DNA of 37,676 bases from Chloroflexota bacterium (lineage in GTDB: Bacteria > Chloroflexota > Anaerolineae > Caldilineales > Caldilineaceae), in assembly GCA_003577005.1 (NCBI GenBank), contig QEUW01000080.1, positions 1 through 37,676 on the forward strand, written 5' to 3'. A program made the translations under genes and the position numbers. This document shows, in pieces, positions 17,681 to 25,685 of this stretch (position 1 is its first letter; each line of letters starts with the position of its first letter). Below the pieces are notes generated by a model. That model saw only the letters and a list, made by a program, of their open reading frames with translations, ran no database searches and had not been told where the DNA came from.

Positions 17681-17717
17681 AACGACTGAGATTTGTCTTG
17701 GGCAGGTCTCAGTCGTT
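17681..17717 (+). terminator. Hairpin just after the small peptide gene
   Basis: AACGACTGAGA (17681-17691) pairs perfectly with TCTCAGTCGTT (17707-17717), leaving a 15-base loop, 16 bases past the stop codon of the peptide gene. No T run follows, so it may be a 3' processing or stability hairpin instead of an intrinsic terminator. Confidence 0.5.
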
Positions 17718-17758
17718 CCGCCCGAACCATTCCCAATTCAGCCAATCACGAATTTGTG

Positions 17759-17818
17759 GCGGCGGTTTCCATACCGCAGCCCTGCCTCGACGAAATAAGG
17801 TGGAATGGAAACCGCCGC
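17759..17818. repeat. Hairpin repeat with GCGGCGGTTTCCAT arms
   Basis: GCGGCGGTTTCCAT (17759-17772) pairs perfectly with its complement at 17805-17818. The word CGGTTTCCATACCGCA (17763-17778) recurs in the element at 24434-24500, so both belong to one repeat family. The rest of the stretch to 17933 shows no gene. Confidence 0.75.
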
Positions 17819-17933
17819 TATTGCATGTTTCCATAGCACGCGACAACAACACAAACTTCGTTGTTATCTTTTTCATTCCACCATCTATCTTTCAACACGC
17901 CACCCAGAATTCTCTTCCCCACTACTGTTGGTG

Positions 17934-19190
17934 TCACAGGATTTTGGGGTCTGTCAGTCCGGCAGCCCTCCCTTTTTGCTCCAATGCTTGTGCAATTTGA
18001 GATGGAATGACTTTGGCCAAGAGGTGATAGGCAGATGTGTCTTGAATGTGCGGCAAATCCTTGCGCACTGCTTCGAATGTCGCAAGTGCTTTATCATACA
18101 GACCTTGCCCCAGATAAGTAATGCCCAATCCATTGAGGGCGTTTAGGTATAGGCTCTCTTCAGAAAGTTTCTTGAACAGATCGATACTTTCGACAAATAC
18201 ATGCTCTGCATCCTGCCAAGCATCCAATGACCAGTAATCGATACCTTTGCTGGTGAGAACTTTGGCCAGGTTGAAGTCGTCGCCCACTTGGCGGAAAGTC
18301 GATTCAGCCGCCAGATAGAGTTCCAATGCTTTCGCCGAGGCTTCCATGAGCGAATAGGTGACGCCCAAGTTCATCTGTGCAATGGCGCAATGGGCTGGGT
18401 CATGGACCGTCGTCAGAACTGCGATGGCTTCCTCAAAATAGGCAACCGTTTCTTCGTGCCGGCCCTGGCCGCGCAAGGCGTATCCCACATTTTGCAGGCT
18501 CCAGGCCATCAGACGCCGGTCACCGTGTTGAGTCCGGATCTGTAATGCGGCGCGATGGTGCGCTTCGGCCTCCTGCCAGCGGTGTTGTTCAATCGCCGCC
18601 AGCCCCAGCGCCGACAGGCTCATGGCGCGCTCTATATCCCCTTCAGCCAGCAACGCCAGCGCCGTGTGCGCCAAACGCGCCACTTCATCGGGCTGGTGTT
18701 GCTGCCAGGCGAGATAGGCCAGTTGGTTGAGCGCACGGGCCTGTCCCCGTTGCTCTCCCAACTGAGCAAAGGCTTCGGCGCTGCCAGTGAGCAGTTCTTT
18801 GGCCGCCTGCCAGCGACTCTGGAGCCGGTGCAACTGCCCGATGTACAGACGCAGTTCGGCAGCGGCCAGCCCATCCCCGAGTTGCTCGCTGAGCGCCAGC
18901 CCCTGAGTCAGGTAGGGCACCCATTCACCCCGGTAGCCGGCCTGTTCCAGCTTGGGCGCCAGCGCCAGCAGCAGATCGCGCGCCTGCGGCCAGGCCGCGG
19001 GCAAACGAAGCGCAAAGCTCAGCACATGGAGCGCACGGGTGCGCGTCTCTTCGCTCAACACCGGGCTGGGGTCCTGCTGGACACGCGCCAGCGTTGCCCG
19101 CACGCTGCGAAGGACATGTTCGACAAACAGTGTGGCGTAATCGGGCGCGGCGCCCACCTCGGCTGCACTGGCCGTCGCTGTCTGGTGCAT
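17934..19190 (-). CDS. Tetratricopeptide-repeat protein
   Basis: A 418-residue, almost entirely helical protein built of TPR units of about 40 residues from residue 90 to the end. Typical A/B helix signatures are A-E-L-R-L-Y-I-G-Q-L-H-R-L-Q-S-R-W, A-R-A-L-N-Q-L-A-Y-L-A-W-Q, and S-L-Q-N-V-G-Y-A-L-R-G-Q-G-R. No helix-turn-helix, enzyme motif or signal peptide is seen. The repeats form a concave surface for peptides or proteins. It lies downstream of the NB-ARC ATPase (123 bases apart, same strand), an arrangement resembling an AfsR/MalT-like protein split into ATPase and sensor. A partner role is likely but inferred. Confidence 0.85.
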   Translation of the reverse strand: MHQTATASAAEVGAAPDYATLFVEHVLRSVRATLARVQQDPSPVLSEETRTRALHVLSFALRLPAAWPQARDLLLALAPKLEQAGYRGEWVPYLTQGLALSEQLGDGLAAAELRLYIGQLHRLQSRWQAAKELLTGSAEAFAQLGEQRGQARALNQLAYLAWQQHQPDEVARLAHTALALLAEGDIERAMSLSALGLAAIEQHRWQEAEAHHRAALQIRTQHGDRRLMAWSLQNVGYALRGQGRHEETVAYFEEAIAVLTTVHDPAHCAIAQMNLGVTYSLMEASAKALELYLAAESTFRQVGDDFNLAKVLTSKGIDYWSLDAWQDAEHVFVESIDLFKKLSEESLYLNALNGLGITYLGQGLYDKALATFEAVRKDLPHIQDTSAYHLLAKVIPSQIAQALEQKGRAAGLTDPKIL

Positions 19191-19284
19191 GGCGATTCTC
19201 GTTCAACCCGAGGTTTGGTATGAGAGATCACCAGCAATTGTGCCGCATATTGTGCCGCCGTGCAAGTCACCTATACCGTCGCGG

Positions 19285-19316
19285 ACGATGGTCTATCGTC
19301 CATCGTCCATCGTCTA
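19285..19316. repeat. Short foldback of GACGATGG/CCATCGTC units
   Basis: In the spacer between the ATPase and TPR genes, GGACGATGG is followed by three CATCGTC-like units (TATCGTCCATCGTCCATCGTC, about 19295-19314). The left unit can pair with any of them. It abuts the NB-ARC stop codon and could act on operon messages. Confidence 0.6.
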
Positions 19317-20729
19317 AAACCAGCGCGCGACCTGCTGCTGGAGAAAGGTGCGCGTCAGGCTGTGGATGGTGTAGCGCCGTTCGTGGAGGCCGCCGCGCGC
19401 ATCGACCAGGTTGAGCGTCACCAGTTTGCTCAGGGCAGTGCGCAATTCGCCCACGGCCAGATCGCCCACTTCGGCAAGATATTCGATATCCTCGCCAGCC
19501 GGGTTACCCAGCGGCATAGCCAGCAGCGCCTGGCGGCTCAACGGGTCCAGGCGTTCCCAGGCCTTACGGTAGATGAACTCGTAGAGATTTTCGGCTGGGC
19601 CACTCTGCGCCATCTTGAGCTCGTAGAGAATGGAAGGGAGCGCATAGAGATGAGCCTGCCCTACTACCAGCCGCAGCGCTAACGGATTGCCGCCCACAGT
19701 TTCGAAGATGGGGAGTAGATCGGCATCGCTGGCAGCGGCAAGTTCCAGCAGGTTGCTCAACTGGGCCTCCTGGCGGATGAGACGCAGCGCAACGGGCCTG
19801 CTCAATTCAGCGACCCGCAGATGGCAAAGATTCGGTTCGCTGTAGAGGCTGTGGCGTGAAGTCAAGACAAACTTGGTCGGGTTGGCCAGATTGTGCAGCG
19901 TCGGGGTCAAACTTTCTACATCCGCCAGCGTCTCCAAATTGTCTATCAGGATCACGTGCTGCGTTGTTTGAAGGCGCGATCGCAAAGTAGCCAGAGCCTG
20001 ATCCACCGGTGTGGTGGTTGAGAGTTCGGGCAATAACTGCTTGATCAAGGCAGCCACCAACTGGTCGCTCGTCAGCGCCGGTTTGGCAACAGGATCAAGA
20101 CCGCCGCCCAGGTTGAAGCGTTGTTGGCGTGCGCTTACCCAGGCGAGTTCGTCAACCCGGCCTTCGGCTATCAGGCGACGCAACAGTGCATCGGCCAGGG
20201 CCGTTTTGCCGATGCCGCCGATGCCTTCGATCGCGACCAGCCAGGGCGCCGCAGGTGTCGTGATCAACTGAACCAGACGTTCGAGTTGTTCCTCAATTCC
20301 GAGCAATTCGGTATAGGTAGGTGGTTCTAGCCGCTGCAACAGGCGAGCTTTCTGGCTCATAACGGCTTCTTCCTCTTGACGGTGGAGCAGCTCCACGAGC
20401 CGGTTGATCGCCTGGCGCTGTACCACATACACCGTGCTTTCGGCCACGTTCAACCGGTTTGCCAGCCGGTGGATAGGTTCTCGTTCCAAAAAGCGCGCCT
20501 GGAGAAAGCGCGCTTCTGTCTCGTAGGTCGCACTCAATCGTTCAATCGCCTGCAACAACACCAGGTTTGTCACGCGCCGGGGGCTGCCGCCCTCCTGCCG
20601 CTGGAGAGAGCGGTAAAGATAGAGATTGGAGAGAAGCGCCGTCTCCTCGTTGGTGGAGTGCCAGTTCTTGAGCGCCTGATGAACCGTCCGGCGTAAGGAA
20701 GAGTAGGGCGCAGCGCGATTGGGTTGCAT
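19314..20729 (-). CDS. NB-ARC STAND ATPase with N-terminal helix-turn-helix
   Basis: A 471-residue protein. An N-terminal helix-turn-helix of sigma-70-region-4 look spans about 84-115 (E-P-I-H-R-L-A-N-R-L-N-V-A-E-S-T-V-Y). The NB-ARC domain follows: Walker A G-I-G-G-I-G-K-T (169-176), Walker B H-V-I-L-I-D-N-L-E near 255, sensor-like L-T-S-R-H near 293, and the GLPL-type motif G-G-N-P-L-A-L near 352. It ends with the ARC winged helix and has no sensor repeats; these seem to be supplied by the next gene (TPR protein). STAND ATPases are molecular switches in regulation or immunity. Start ATG 20729 has no clear ribosome site. Confidence 0.85.
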   Translation of the reverse strand: MQPNRAAPYSSLRRTVHQALKNWHSTNEETALLSNLYLYRSLQRQEGGSPRRVTNLVLLQAIERLSATYETEARFLQARFLEREPIHRLANRLNVAESTVYVVQRQAINRLVELLHRQEEEAVMSQKARLLQRLEPPTYTELLGIEEQLERLVQLITTPAAPWLVAIEGIGGIGKTALADALLRRLIAEGRVDELAWVSARQQRFNLGGGLDPVAKPALTSDQLVAALIKQLLPELSTTTPVDQALATLRSRLQTTQHVILIDNLETLADVESLTPTLHNLANPTKFVLTSRHSLYSEPNLCHLRVAELSRPVALRLIRQEAQLSNLLELAAASDADLLPIFETVGGNPLALRLVVGQAHLYALPSILYELKMAQSGPAENLYEFIYRKAWERLDPLSRQALLAMPLGNPAGEDIEYLAEVGDLAVGELRTALSKLVTLNLVDARGGLHERRYTIHSLTRTFLQQQVARWF

Positions 20730-20891
20730 GAAACCGTTATATCATAGATGTCACGCCACAACAATAGACGCTAAAGAAATCGGATAGGTTTTCGATAGGT
20801 CGCGGCCGGCTAAGGGCGCTATGCTGTGCGGTATCAGCGATCAGTGCATGGTTTCTGTGCTCTGCCAGAGCGAACAAAGGACAAATCAACG

Positions 20892-21368
20892 ATGGCTGCC
20901 GTCAAGTCCACAACAAAACGTGTAGGCCATGTGCTGATCATCTGGGGTGATAACTTCGACGAGGCAGCCGCGGCAGTCTTTGCCACCGAACTGCGCCAGG
21001 CCGGTCTACCGGTCAAAGTCGTAGGTTTGGTTGGACGCCAGGCCATCGGTCTCTACGGCCTGTTGCTGGGCGCGGATCTGACCCTTGGCGACGCCCTGCT
21101 TGTTGCACACCAGGCAATCGGGGTGATTCTGCCATGTACGGCGGCGACAGTGCAGCGGATCGACAACGACCCGCGCGTCTATGAGCTGTTACAACAGGCA
21201 TGTGCGAACGGTGCCCCCTTGATTATCCAGCACGCCGACGCACTACGAGAGTCACGCCTCAAGCACCTACCGGTCTTACAGGAGAATATCAACATATACG
21301 GTGAGCAAGCAGATCTCATTGCTTTCGCCCGGACGCTGGCTATAAGCTGGCAGAATCGAGCTGGTTAA
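20892..21368 (+). CDS. DJ-1/PfpI-like protein
   Basis: A 158-residue flavodoxin-like protein of the class I glutamine-amidotransferase/DJ-1 superfamily. It begins with beta strand V-L-I-I-W-G-D-N-F-D-E, followed by helix and T-L-R-Q-A-G-L-P-V-K-V-V type strand. The typical nucleophile elbow (A-x-C-H-G) is not present; the only comparable Cys is in I-L-P-C-T-A-A. Activity is therefore doubtful. ATG 20892 has AAAGGA upstream, while the frame open to 20826 lacks one. It is convergent with the epimerase gene, with a terminator between. Confidence 0.65.
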   Translation: MAAVKSTTKRVGHVLIIWGDNFDEAAAAVFATELRQAGLPVKVVGLVGRQAIGLYGLLLGADLTLGDALLVAHQAIGVILPCTAATVQRIDNDPRVYELLQQACANGAPLIIQHADALRESRLKHLPVLQENINIYGEQADLIAFARTLAISWQNRAG

Positions 21369-21507
21369 AGGGGCACGGTTTTCGGTGGTTCCGTTGTTGT
21401 ATCAATCACCTGGGTTCGACAGGAAACCAAGGCCACGCTGCAGCCCCTTGAATAGGTGAAGCACCTCCATCCAGCCACCCATCACCTTCTGTACTGTCGC
21501 AGCGCGG

Positions 21508-21545
21508 AGCGCACCGGTGGCTCCCCCGCTACCGGTGCGCTTATT
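21508..21545. terminator. Hairpin between convergent genes
   Basis: AGCGCACCGGT (21508-21518) pairs perfectly with ACCGGTGCGCT (21531-21541), followed by TATTTC. It lies between the DJ-1-like gene and the convergent epimerase gene and probably terminates the plus-strand transcript. The rest of 21369-21578 shows no gene. Confidence 0.65.
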
Positions 21546-21578
21546 TCAGTCCCATCCTGCCCTTAACATCGAGCAGCC

Positions 21579-22520
21579 TCATGCGTTGATCTGCAATCGC
21601 TCGCGAAAATGGTCAATCGTCTGTTCTAACCCCGCTTGCAGGGGAACCCGAGGCTCCCAGCCGAGGATGCGCTTTGCCTTGCCGATGTCAGGTTTGCGCT
21701 GTTTGGGGTCATCTTTGGGAAGCGGCTTGAAGATGATCCCGCCCGGGTTGCCGGTGATGGCGTTGATACGCTCGGCAAATTCGCGGATCGTCAATTCGGT
21801 GGGGTTGCCGATGTTGACCGGCTCTACTTCGTCGCTCATGAGTAGGCGGTAGATGCCTTCGATAAGATCGCTAACATAGCAGAAACTACGCGTTTGGCTG
21901 CCATCGCCATAGACCGTAAGTGGTTCGCCGCGCAACGCCTGTGCCACAAAATTGGGCACGACACGGCCGTCGTTGAGTCTCATCCGTGGGCCATAGGTAT
22001 TGAAGATACGAACGATCCGCGTATCCACCCCATGACTGCGGTGATAGGCCATCGTCATCGCTTCGGCGAAACGCTTTGCTTCGTCGTACACACCGCGCGG
22101 GCCGATAGGATTGACGTTGCCCCAATACTCTTCGGTCTGCGGGTGGATGAGCGGGTCGCCATAGACTTCGCTAGTGCTGGCCAGCAGAAAGCGCGCCTGT
22201 TTGGCCATCGCCAACCCCAGCGCATTGTGGGTGCCCAGGCTCCCCACCTTGAGCGTCTGGATCGGGAGTTCCAGATAGTCCACCGGGCTGGCTGGGCTGG
22301 CAAAGTGCAATATGGCGTCCAGCGGCCCTTTGAGATAGATGTAGTTGGTGACATTGTGGTGAACAAAATGAAAGCGCCGGTTGCCAGCCAGATGGGCGAT
22401 GTTGTCCACCGTACCCGTGAGCAGATTGTCCATGGCGATGACATCGTGGCCTTCAGCCAGTAGCCGGTCGCAGAGGTGGCTGCCGAGAAAACCGGCGCCA
22501 CCGGTAACGAGGATACGCAT
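21579..22520 (-). CDS. UDP-glucuronate decarboxylase-like epimerase (UXS)
   Basis: A 313-residue short-chain dehydrogenase with NAD motif G-G-A-G-F-L-G (7-13), S-T-S-E-V-Y-G and catalytic Y-D-E-A-K (Y/K pair). The stretches [15 protein letters not shown] and [12 protein letters not shown] are diagnostic of UDP-xylose synthase, which oxidises and decarboxylates UDP-glucuronate to UDP-xylose. ATG 22520 has AAAAGGAGT nine bases upstream and is preferred to 22541. UDP-xylose feeds cell-surface polysaccharides. Fits functionally with the UDP-sugar operon at 11239-14862, though not adjacent. Confidence 0.9.
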   Translation of the reverse strand: MRILVTGGAGFLGSHLCDRLLAEGHDVIAMDNLLTGTVDNIAHLAGNRRFHFVHHNVTNYIYLKGPLDAILHFASPASPVDYLELPIQTLKVGSLGTHNALGLAMAKQARFLLASTSEVYGDPLIHPQTEEYWGNVNPIGPRGVYDEAKRFAEAMTMAYHRSHGVDTRIVRIFNTYGPRMRLNDGRVVPNFVAQALRGEPLTVYGDGSQTRSFCYVSDLIEGIYRLLMSDEVEPVNIGNPTELTIREFAERINAITGNPGGIIFKPLPKDDPKQRKPDIGKAKRILGWEPRVPLQAGLEQTIDHFRERLQINA

Positions 22521-22685
22521 TGGTGTTGACTCCTTTTGCAAACCGTCCGTTCAAACTCGGTTGCGGCACCGTACGGGTTTCAAAAGCCGGCGGCGCCAGA
22601 CACATCGTTGCATCTACTCTCTTTTTACACCAGTTTCTGTCATATTGTCACCTCAAATAGGTTACGATTTGCTGAAAGTTTGATG

Positions 22686-22765
22686 GACGCTACGCAGTTG
22701 CTCGGGTGCGTTGTACTTGCAAAGTGCGTTTCACCTCTGGTTAGCGGATCAAACTGCGTAATGTC
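22686..22765. repeat. Foldback enclosing two diverged GTGCGTTGCAC units
   Basis: TACGCAGTT (22691-22699) pairs with AACTGCGTA (22752-22760). The loop holds GTGCGTTGTAC (22706) and GTGCGTTTCAC (22724), spaced 18 bases. This is the core seen at 1780 and 15588 but with different arm sequences, so the loop is conserved while the flanks are not. Confidence 0.6.
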
Positions 22766-22829
22766 TATTGTGTAGCCGGCCCTTACCCATGATCAGCATG
22801 ATTAAAGATGCGCTGTAGGCGTTTTTTTC

Positions 22830-22890
22830 GGCTCTCCAGCCTTGGACGAGAATACGCTCTTCCCGGCAAAACCGGGAGAGCCTTTTTTTT
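22830..22890 (+). terminator. Intrinsic terminator with alternative pairing, no gene upstream
   Basis: GCTCTTCCCGG (22856-22866) pairs with CCGGGAGAGC (22872-22881, one bulge), followed by eight T (22883-22890): a strong rho-independent terminator on the plus strand. GGCTCTCC at 22830-22837 is a perfect complement of GGAGAGCC at 22875-22882 and could form a competing hairpin that disrupts the terminator. No coding sequence precedes it, so it ends a small RNA or is an attenuator for the gene at 23034. Confidence 0.6.
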
Positions 22891-22961
22891 CTTAAGGACG
22901 CACCAGTGAACGCGTGCGCCAACGCCATACAAACGCCCAGCCTCTAAAGTGAAGCCAACCT

Positions 22962-22995
22962 TAGCTAGCGCAGCAATATATTGCACTGCTAGCTA
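22962..22995. promoter_or_regulatory. 34-bp palindrome ahead of the 68-codon gene
   Basis: TAGCTAGC (22962-22969) and GCTAGCTA (22988-22995) flank the central palindrome CAATATATTG (22974-22983) with 4-base gaps on both sides. The dyad symmetry suggests a protein-binding operator or hairpin 40 bases before the start at 23034. Confidence 0.5.
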
Positions 22996-23033
22996 GGGCG
23001 ACATAAATTCTATTAAAAGGGTCGGAGGTTACG

Positions 23034-23240
23034 ATGAATATTTTGCTAGAAATCGAGCTAAATCGAATGCGCCACGCCGAATTGCTGGCTCAGGCTAAGC
23101 ATGTACGGTTGCTGCGACAAGCAAGGCGCAAGGGGGTGCCACGCAGGTCATCTATAGCGCGACGACTGTTAGTGGGCGTTCAGAATGTGACGCTATTCAA
23201 GGCAGCCCAGAGAATCCTGTCTCCGGCAACAAACGGTTGA
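23034..23240 (+). CDS. Small basic hypothetical protein
   Basis: A 68-codon gene with a strong ribosome site (GGTCGGAGG, six bases before ATG). The product is helical and rich in Arg, Leu and Ala: M-N-I-L-L-E-I-E-L-N-R-M-R-H-A-E-L-L-A at the start and several R-R-Q-A/K-R clusters. I do not recognise a family. The long leader with a terminator and a palindrome suggests regulated expression. It may bind nucleic acid because of its charge, but that is only a guess. Confidence 0.6.
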   Translation: MNILLEIELNRMRHAELLAQAKHVRLLRQARRKGVPRRSSIARRLLVGVQNVTLFKAAQRILSPATNG

Positions 23241-23370
23241 TGGGGGTAGATGTGCTGTAGGATTCAATCTTTATCAACTGAATTCAAAACGTGAACCTGA
23301 CTTCAAGGCTGCCGTCTTCGCATGAAGGCAGAGCCATGCTAGCATAACTGGTTGTGGGAAAGGATCAACG

Positions 23371-24372
23371 ATGAAACACCGACCATCGACACAGCGAGCA
23401 AACGCAGAGCCGCAAACACCCGCTGCCTATCGCCCAATTGAGCAGTTGCTTCCAGTCCACTGGCGTGCGGAGTGGGTGGTTGCCAACGGCATCCGCCAGC
23501 ATCTCTACCGCACGGGAGGAAACAAGCCACCGCTGGTGCTCCTGCACGGTTTTATGGAATCTGGTCTAACCTGGTTGCGCATGGCAAAGGCGCTGGAGGC
23601 ATCCTACGATGTGATCCTCCCGGATGCGCGCGCCCACGGTCGCTCGGATCGGCCGGGGACGCCGCTGACCCCAGAGTTGCTGGCCGAGGATGCCGGCGCG
23701 CTGATCCGTACGCTGGGCTTGGAGCGACCCATTCTGTTTGGACGTTCCAACGGCGCAGTGACAGCTGTACTGGTGGCTGCGGCACAGCCCGAACCGGCGC
23801 GCGCCATCATCCTCGAAGAACCGCCGCTGGGCGGGATGCCCCGTCCGAATGTCAAGCCGGGCGCACAGGGTGGGGGAAACTGGTTCGCCGACTGGCTGGG
23901 GTGGATACAAAGCCTCAGCCAGCGTCCACATGCCGAGCGCATCGCAGCGGCCGCGGCGCGCTGGCCCCACGGCACACCCGTGTTGCCCGATGAGCCAATC
24001 TGGCCGGAGGCGGAATTTGTGCCCTGGGTCGAAGCGCTGGCGCAATTTGACACGACCGTCTTTGAACGCAAGATCAGCTTCTGGTCTCTCGCCCCCTACC
24101 TGGAGAATATCGCGCAAATTCCCTGCCCCATCCTGCTGATGGCGGGCAATCCCTTGCACGGGAGCCTTGTCGCCGAGGGCGTGGAAGAAATGCCAGCCTG
24201 GCAAGGGAGAACCGTAGTCCGTTTCGACCAGGCGGGTCACTTCGTCAGCCGCGGCCGGACTTACCTAGCTTGCCTGGAGGGAGTGCGAACATTTCTGAAC
24301 GAGCAGGTTCACGCTCGCCAGCATACCAACGAGACTCGGCGTGGCAGGCACAACCAGGCCTCTGGGAGGTGA
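23371..24372 (+). CDS. Alpha/beta hydrolase
   Basis: A 333-residue alpha/beta hydrolase fold protein. The oxyanion motif L-H-G-F is at 58-61, the nucleophile S126 is in G-R-S-N-G, and a likely catalytic His lies in D-Q-A-G-H-F near 290. The position where the acid usually sits reads M-A-G-N-P-L, with Asn, so the triad acid is not obvious. The last 25 residues are polar and Arg-rich. ATG 23371 is preceded by AAAGGA. The spacer before it (23241-23370) has a short hairpin around 23306-23334 and no gene. Substrate unknown. Confidence 0.85.
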   Translation: MKHRPSTQRANAEPQTPAAYRPIEQLLPVHWRAEWVVANGIRQHLYRTGGNKPPLVLLHGFMESGLTWLRMAKALEASYDVILPDARAHGRSDRPGTPLTPELLAEDAGALIRTLGLERPILFGRSNGAVTAVLVAAAQPEPARAIILEEPPLGGMPRPNVKPGAQGGGNWFADWLGWIQSLSQRPHAERIAAAAARWPHGTPVLPDEPIWPEAEFVPWVEALAQFDTTVFERKISFWSLAPYLENIAQIPCPILLMAGNPLHGSLVAEGVEEMPAWQGRTVVRFDQAGHFVSRGRTYLACLEGVRTFLNEQVHARQHTNETRRGRHNQASGR

Positions 24373-24393
24373 CGGGAAATCGCCCTATCCCTT

Positions 24394-24531
24394 ATAGAGA
24401 AAACAGATAGACCTGGCACAAATGGTTCATTCCGTAGGTGCGGTTTCCATACCGCACCCTCCCCGTGGACAGGAGCGTGCGGTATGGAAACCACACCTAC
24501 GATTCGTGCCATCTTTGTTTGTTTTCTCTAT
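24394..24531. mobile_element. Nested inverted-repeat element (MITE-like)
   Basis: Outer 12-bp perfect arms ATAGAGAAAACA (24394-24405) and its complement (24520-24531), GGCAC/GTGCC inside them, and inner 24-base arms (24434-24457 and 24477-24500) matching at 23 of 24 positions. Total 138 bp, non-coding. The inner arm shares CGGTTTCCATACCGCA with 17759-17818. The rest of the 24373-24729 gap shows only a weak hairpin near 24668-24693. Confidence 0.75.
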
Positions 24532-24729
24532 TAGACCGTTTGCACTCATCTCCCTGGAGACCTAGTCAGAGACAAGCTCAAGGTTTCATTGTAGGGTCAG
24601 GATACACCTGTCTAGCCTGGGTGGCTTGCTGGTTGCGAGCGAGTTAGCAAGACGGGCGATGCCGTAAAGTGGCTTTCAAAGGCCTTTTGCGGTATAGTCT
24701 ATCTTGTTGTACCTCTGAACCGTTACGCC

Positions 24730-25494
24730 GTGTTGAATCTCTACTTTATGTATCCAACCTTACCCTTTGGTCCGCTCTCACTGCCCACAGCGCCATTTGT
24801 CGTTTTGCTGGCCGCTACCCTGGCATTGGAGATCTCCAGCCGCTATGGTCGCCGGCTAGGGCTGGCCGCCGATGATGTCTGGAACACGGGCATGATCGCT
24901 CTACTGGCCGGCCTGGTCGTGGCGCGGCTGTGGAATGTGGTGCAGCTCTGGCCCATCTATCTGGACGAGCCAGGGCTGATTTTGAGCCTGCGCCCCAGCG
25001 GATTTGCTCTTGTTCCGGGGGTAGTTGCTGCGTTGCTGGCGGCCTACGCCAACCTCCTCCGCCGGGCGCTCGACCCAGTGCGGATGGCTGCTGCCTTCGC
25101 TGTCGGCGCGCTGGCTGGTGGAGTCGTATTGAGCGCCGGCGCCTATCTGACCGGCAGCGTCGTCGGCACGGCCAGCGACGTACCCTGGGCGTTACCCTAT
25201 TTTGGCGAACGGCGCCACCCGGTTGCGCTCTATCAGGCGCTTCTGATCTGGTTGCTCTTTACGGTGCTCTTGCTGCGACGGGGCCGCGACCGCCCTGGCC
25301 GCACGATCCTGCTGGCGGGGTGGGGCTATGCGCTCATTCGCCTGTGTACCGATGCCTTTGTCGATGAGCCAGTACTGATTGGGTCGCTGCGCCAGAGTCA
25401 GGTGGTTGCGCTGGTTGTGGGGCTGGCGCTGACCCTCCTCCTGGCTCGCAAGCCTACGGCGGCTGAGTCGGCAGACCCGGCAGGCCACTGCTGA
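24730..25494 (+). CDS. Degenerate prolipoprotein diacylglyceryl transferase-like membrane protein
   Basis: A 254-residue membrane protein with about seven hydrophobic segments. Lgt features are recognisable: start P-F-G-P-L-S-L-P-T, the G-S-V-V-G-T-x-S-D-V-P-W region, R-H-P-V-A-L-Y-Q near residue 158, and a late L-R-Q-S-Q. However, the Arg/Asn of the Lgt signature G-R-x-G-N-F (here S-A-G-A-Y-L-T-G) and the His-Gly motif are missing. It may be a relative with another activity. The start is GTG 24730 or ATG 24748; neither has a clear ribosome site. Confidence 0.7.
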   Translation: MLNLYFMYPTLPFGPLSLPTAPFVVLLAATLALEISSRYGRRLGLAADDVWNTGMIALLAGLVVARLWNVVQLWPIYLDEPGLILSLRPSGFALVPGVVAALLAAYANLLRRALDPVRMAAAFAVGALAGGVVLSAGAYLTGSVVGTASDVPWALPYFGERRHPVALYQALLIWLLFTVLLLRRGRDRPGRTILLAGWGYALIRLCTDAFVDEPVLIGSLRQSQVVALVVGLALTLLLARKPTAAESADPAGHC

Positions 25495-25572
25495 GCGAAC
25501 CCAAGCCAAAGTGACGGATGTTCCTCCGCAGTGCATATCTCTCTTAAACCCCAACCCATTGTTTATACGCAC

Positions 25573-25601
25573 TTGCACAAAACTACATTCTTGCATAAGA
25601 T
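25573..25601 (+). promoter_or_regulatory. Sigma-70-type promoter for the Gfo/Idh/MocA gene
   Basis: TTGCAC (25573-25578) and TAAGAT (25596-25601) are 17 bases apart. It lies about 80 bases before ATG 25686, in an AT-richer stretch of the spacer. Matches to consensus are 4 of 6 (-35) and 5 of 6 (-10). Confidence 0.5.
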
Positions 25602-25685
25602 AAACCCTGGCGAATTCCCCTGTATTTTGATGTTTACCGTTAACCCTTGACCATTTCCGTCTCTGGTCATCATGCAAGGAGTATC

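Noticed and set aside
17224..18000. 258-codon plus-strand ORF covering the peptide region
   Set aside because: No ribosome site, Ser/Pro/Arg-rich shadow; the 55-codon frame at 17498 has an AAAGGAGG site and a signal-peptide pattern.
22800..23033. Possible tRNA or rRNA in the long spacer
   Set aside because: No cloverleaf, anticodon stem or T-loop GTTCRANYC, and no rRNA-like words; only hairpins were found.
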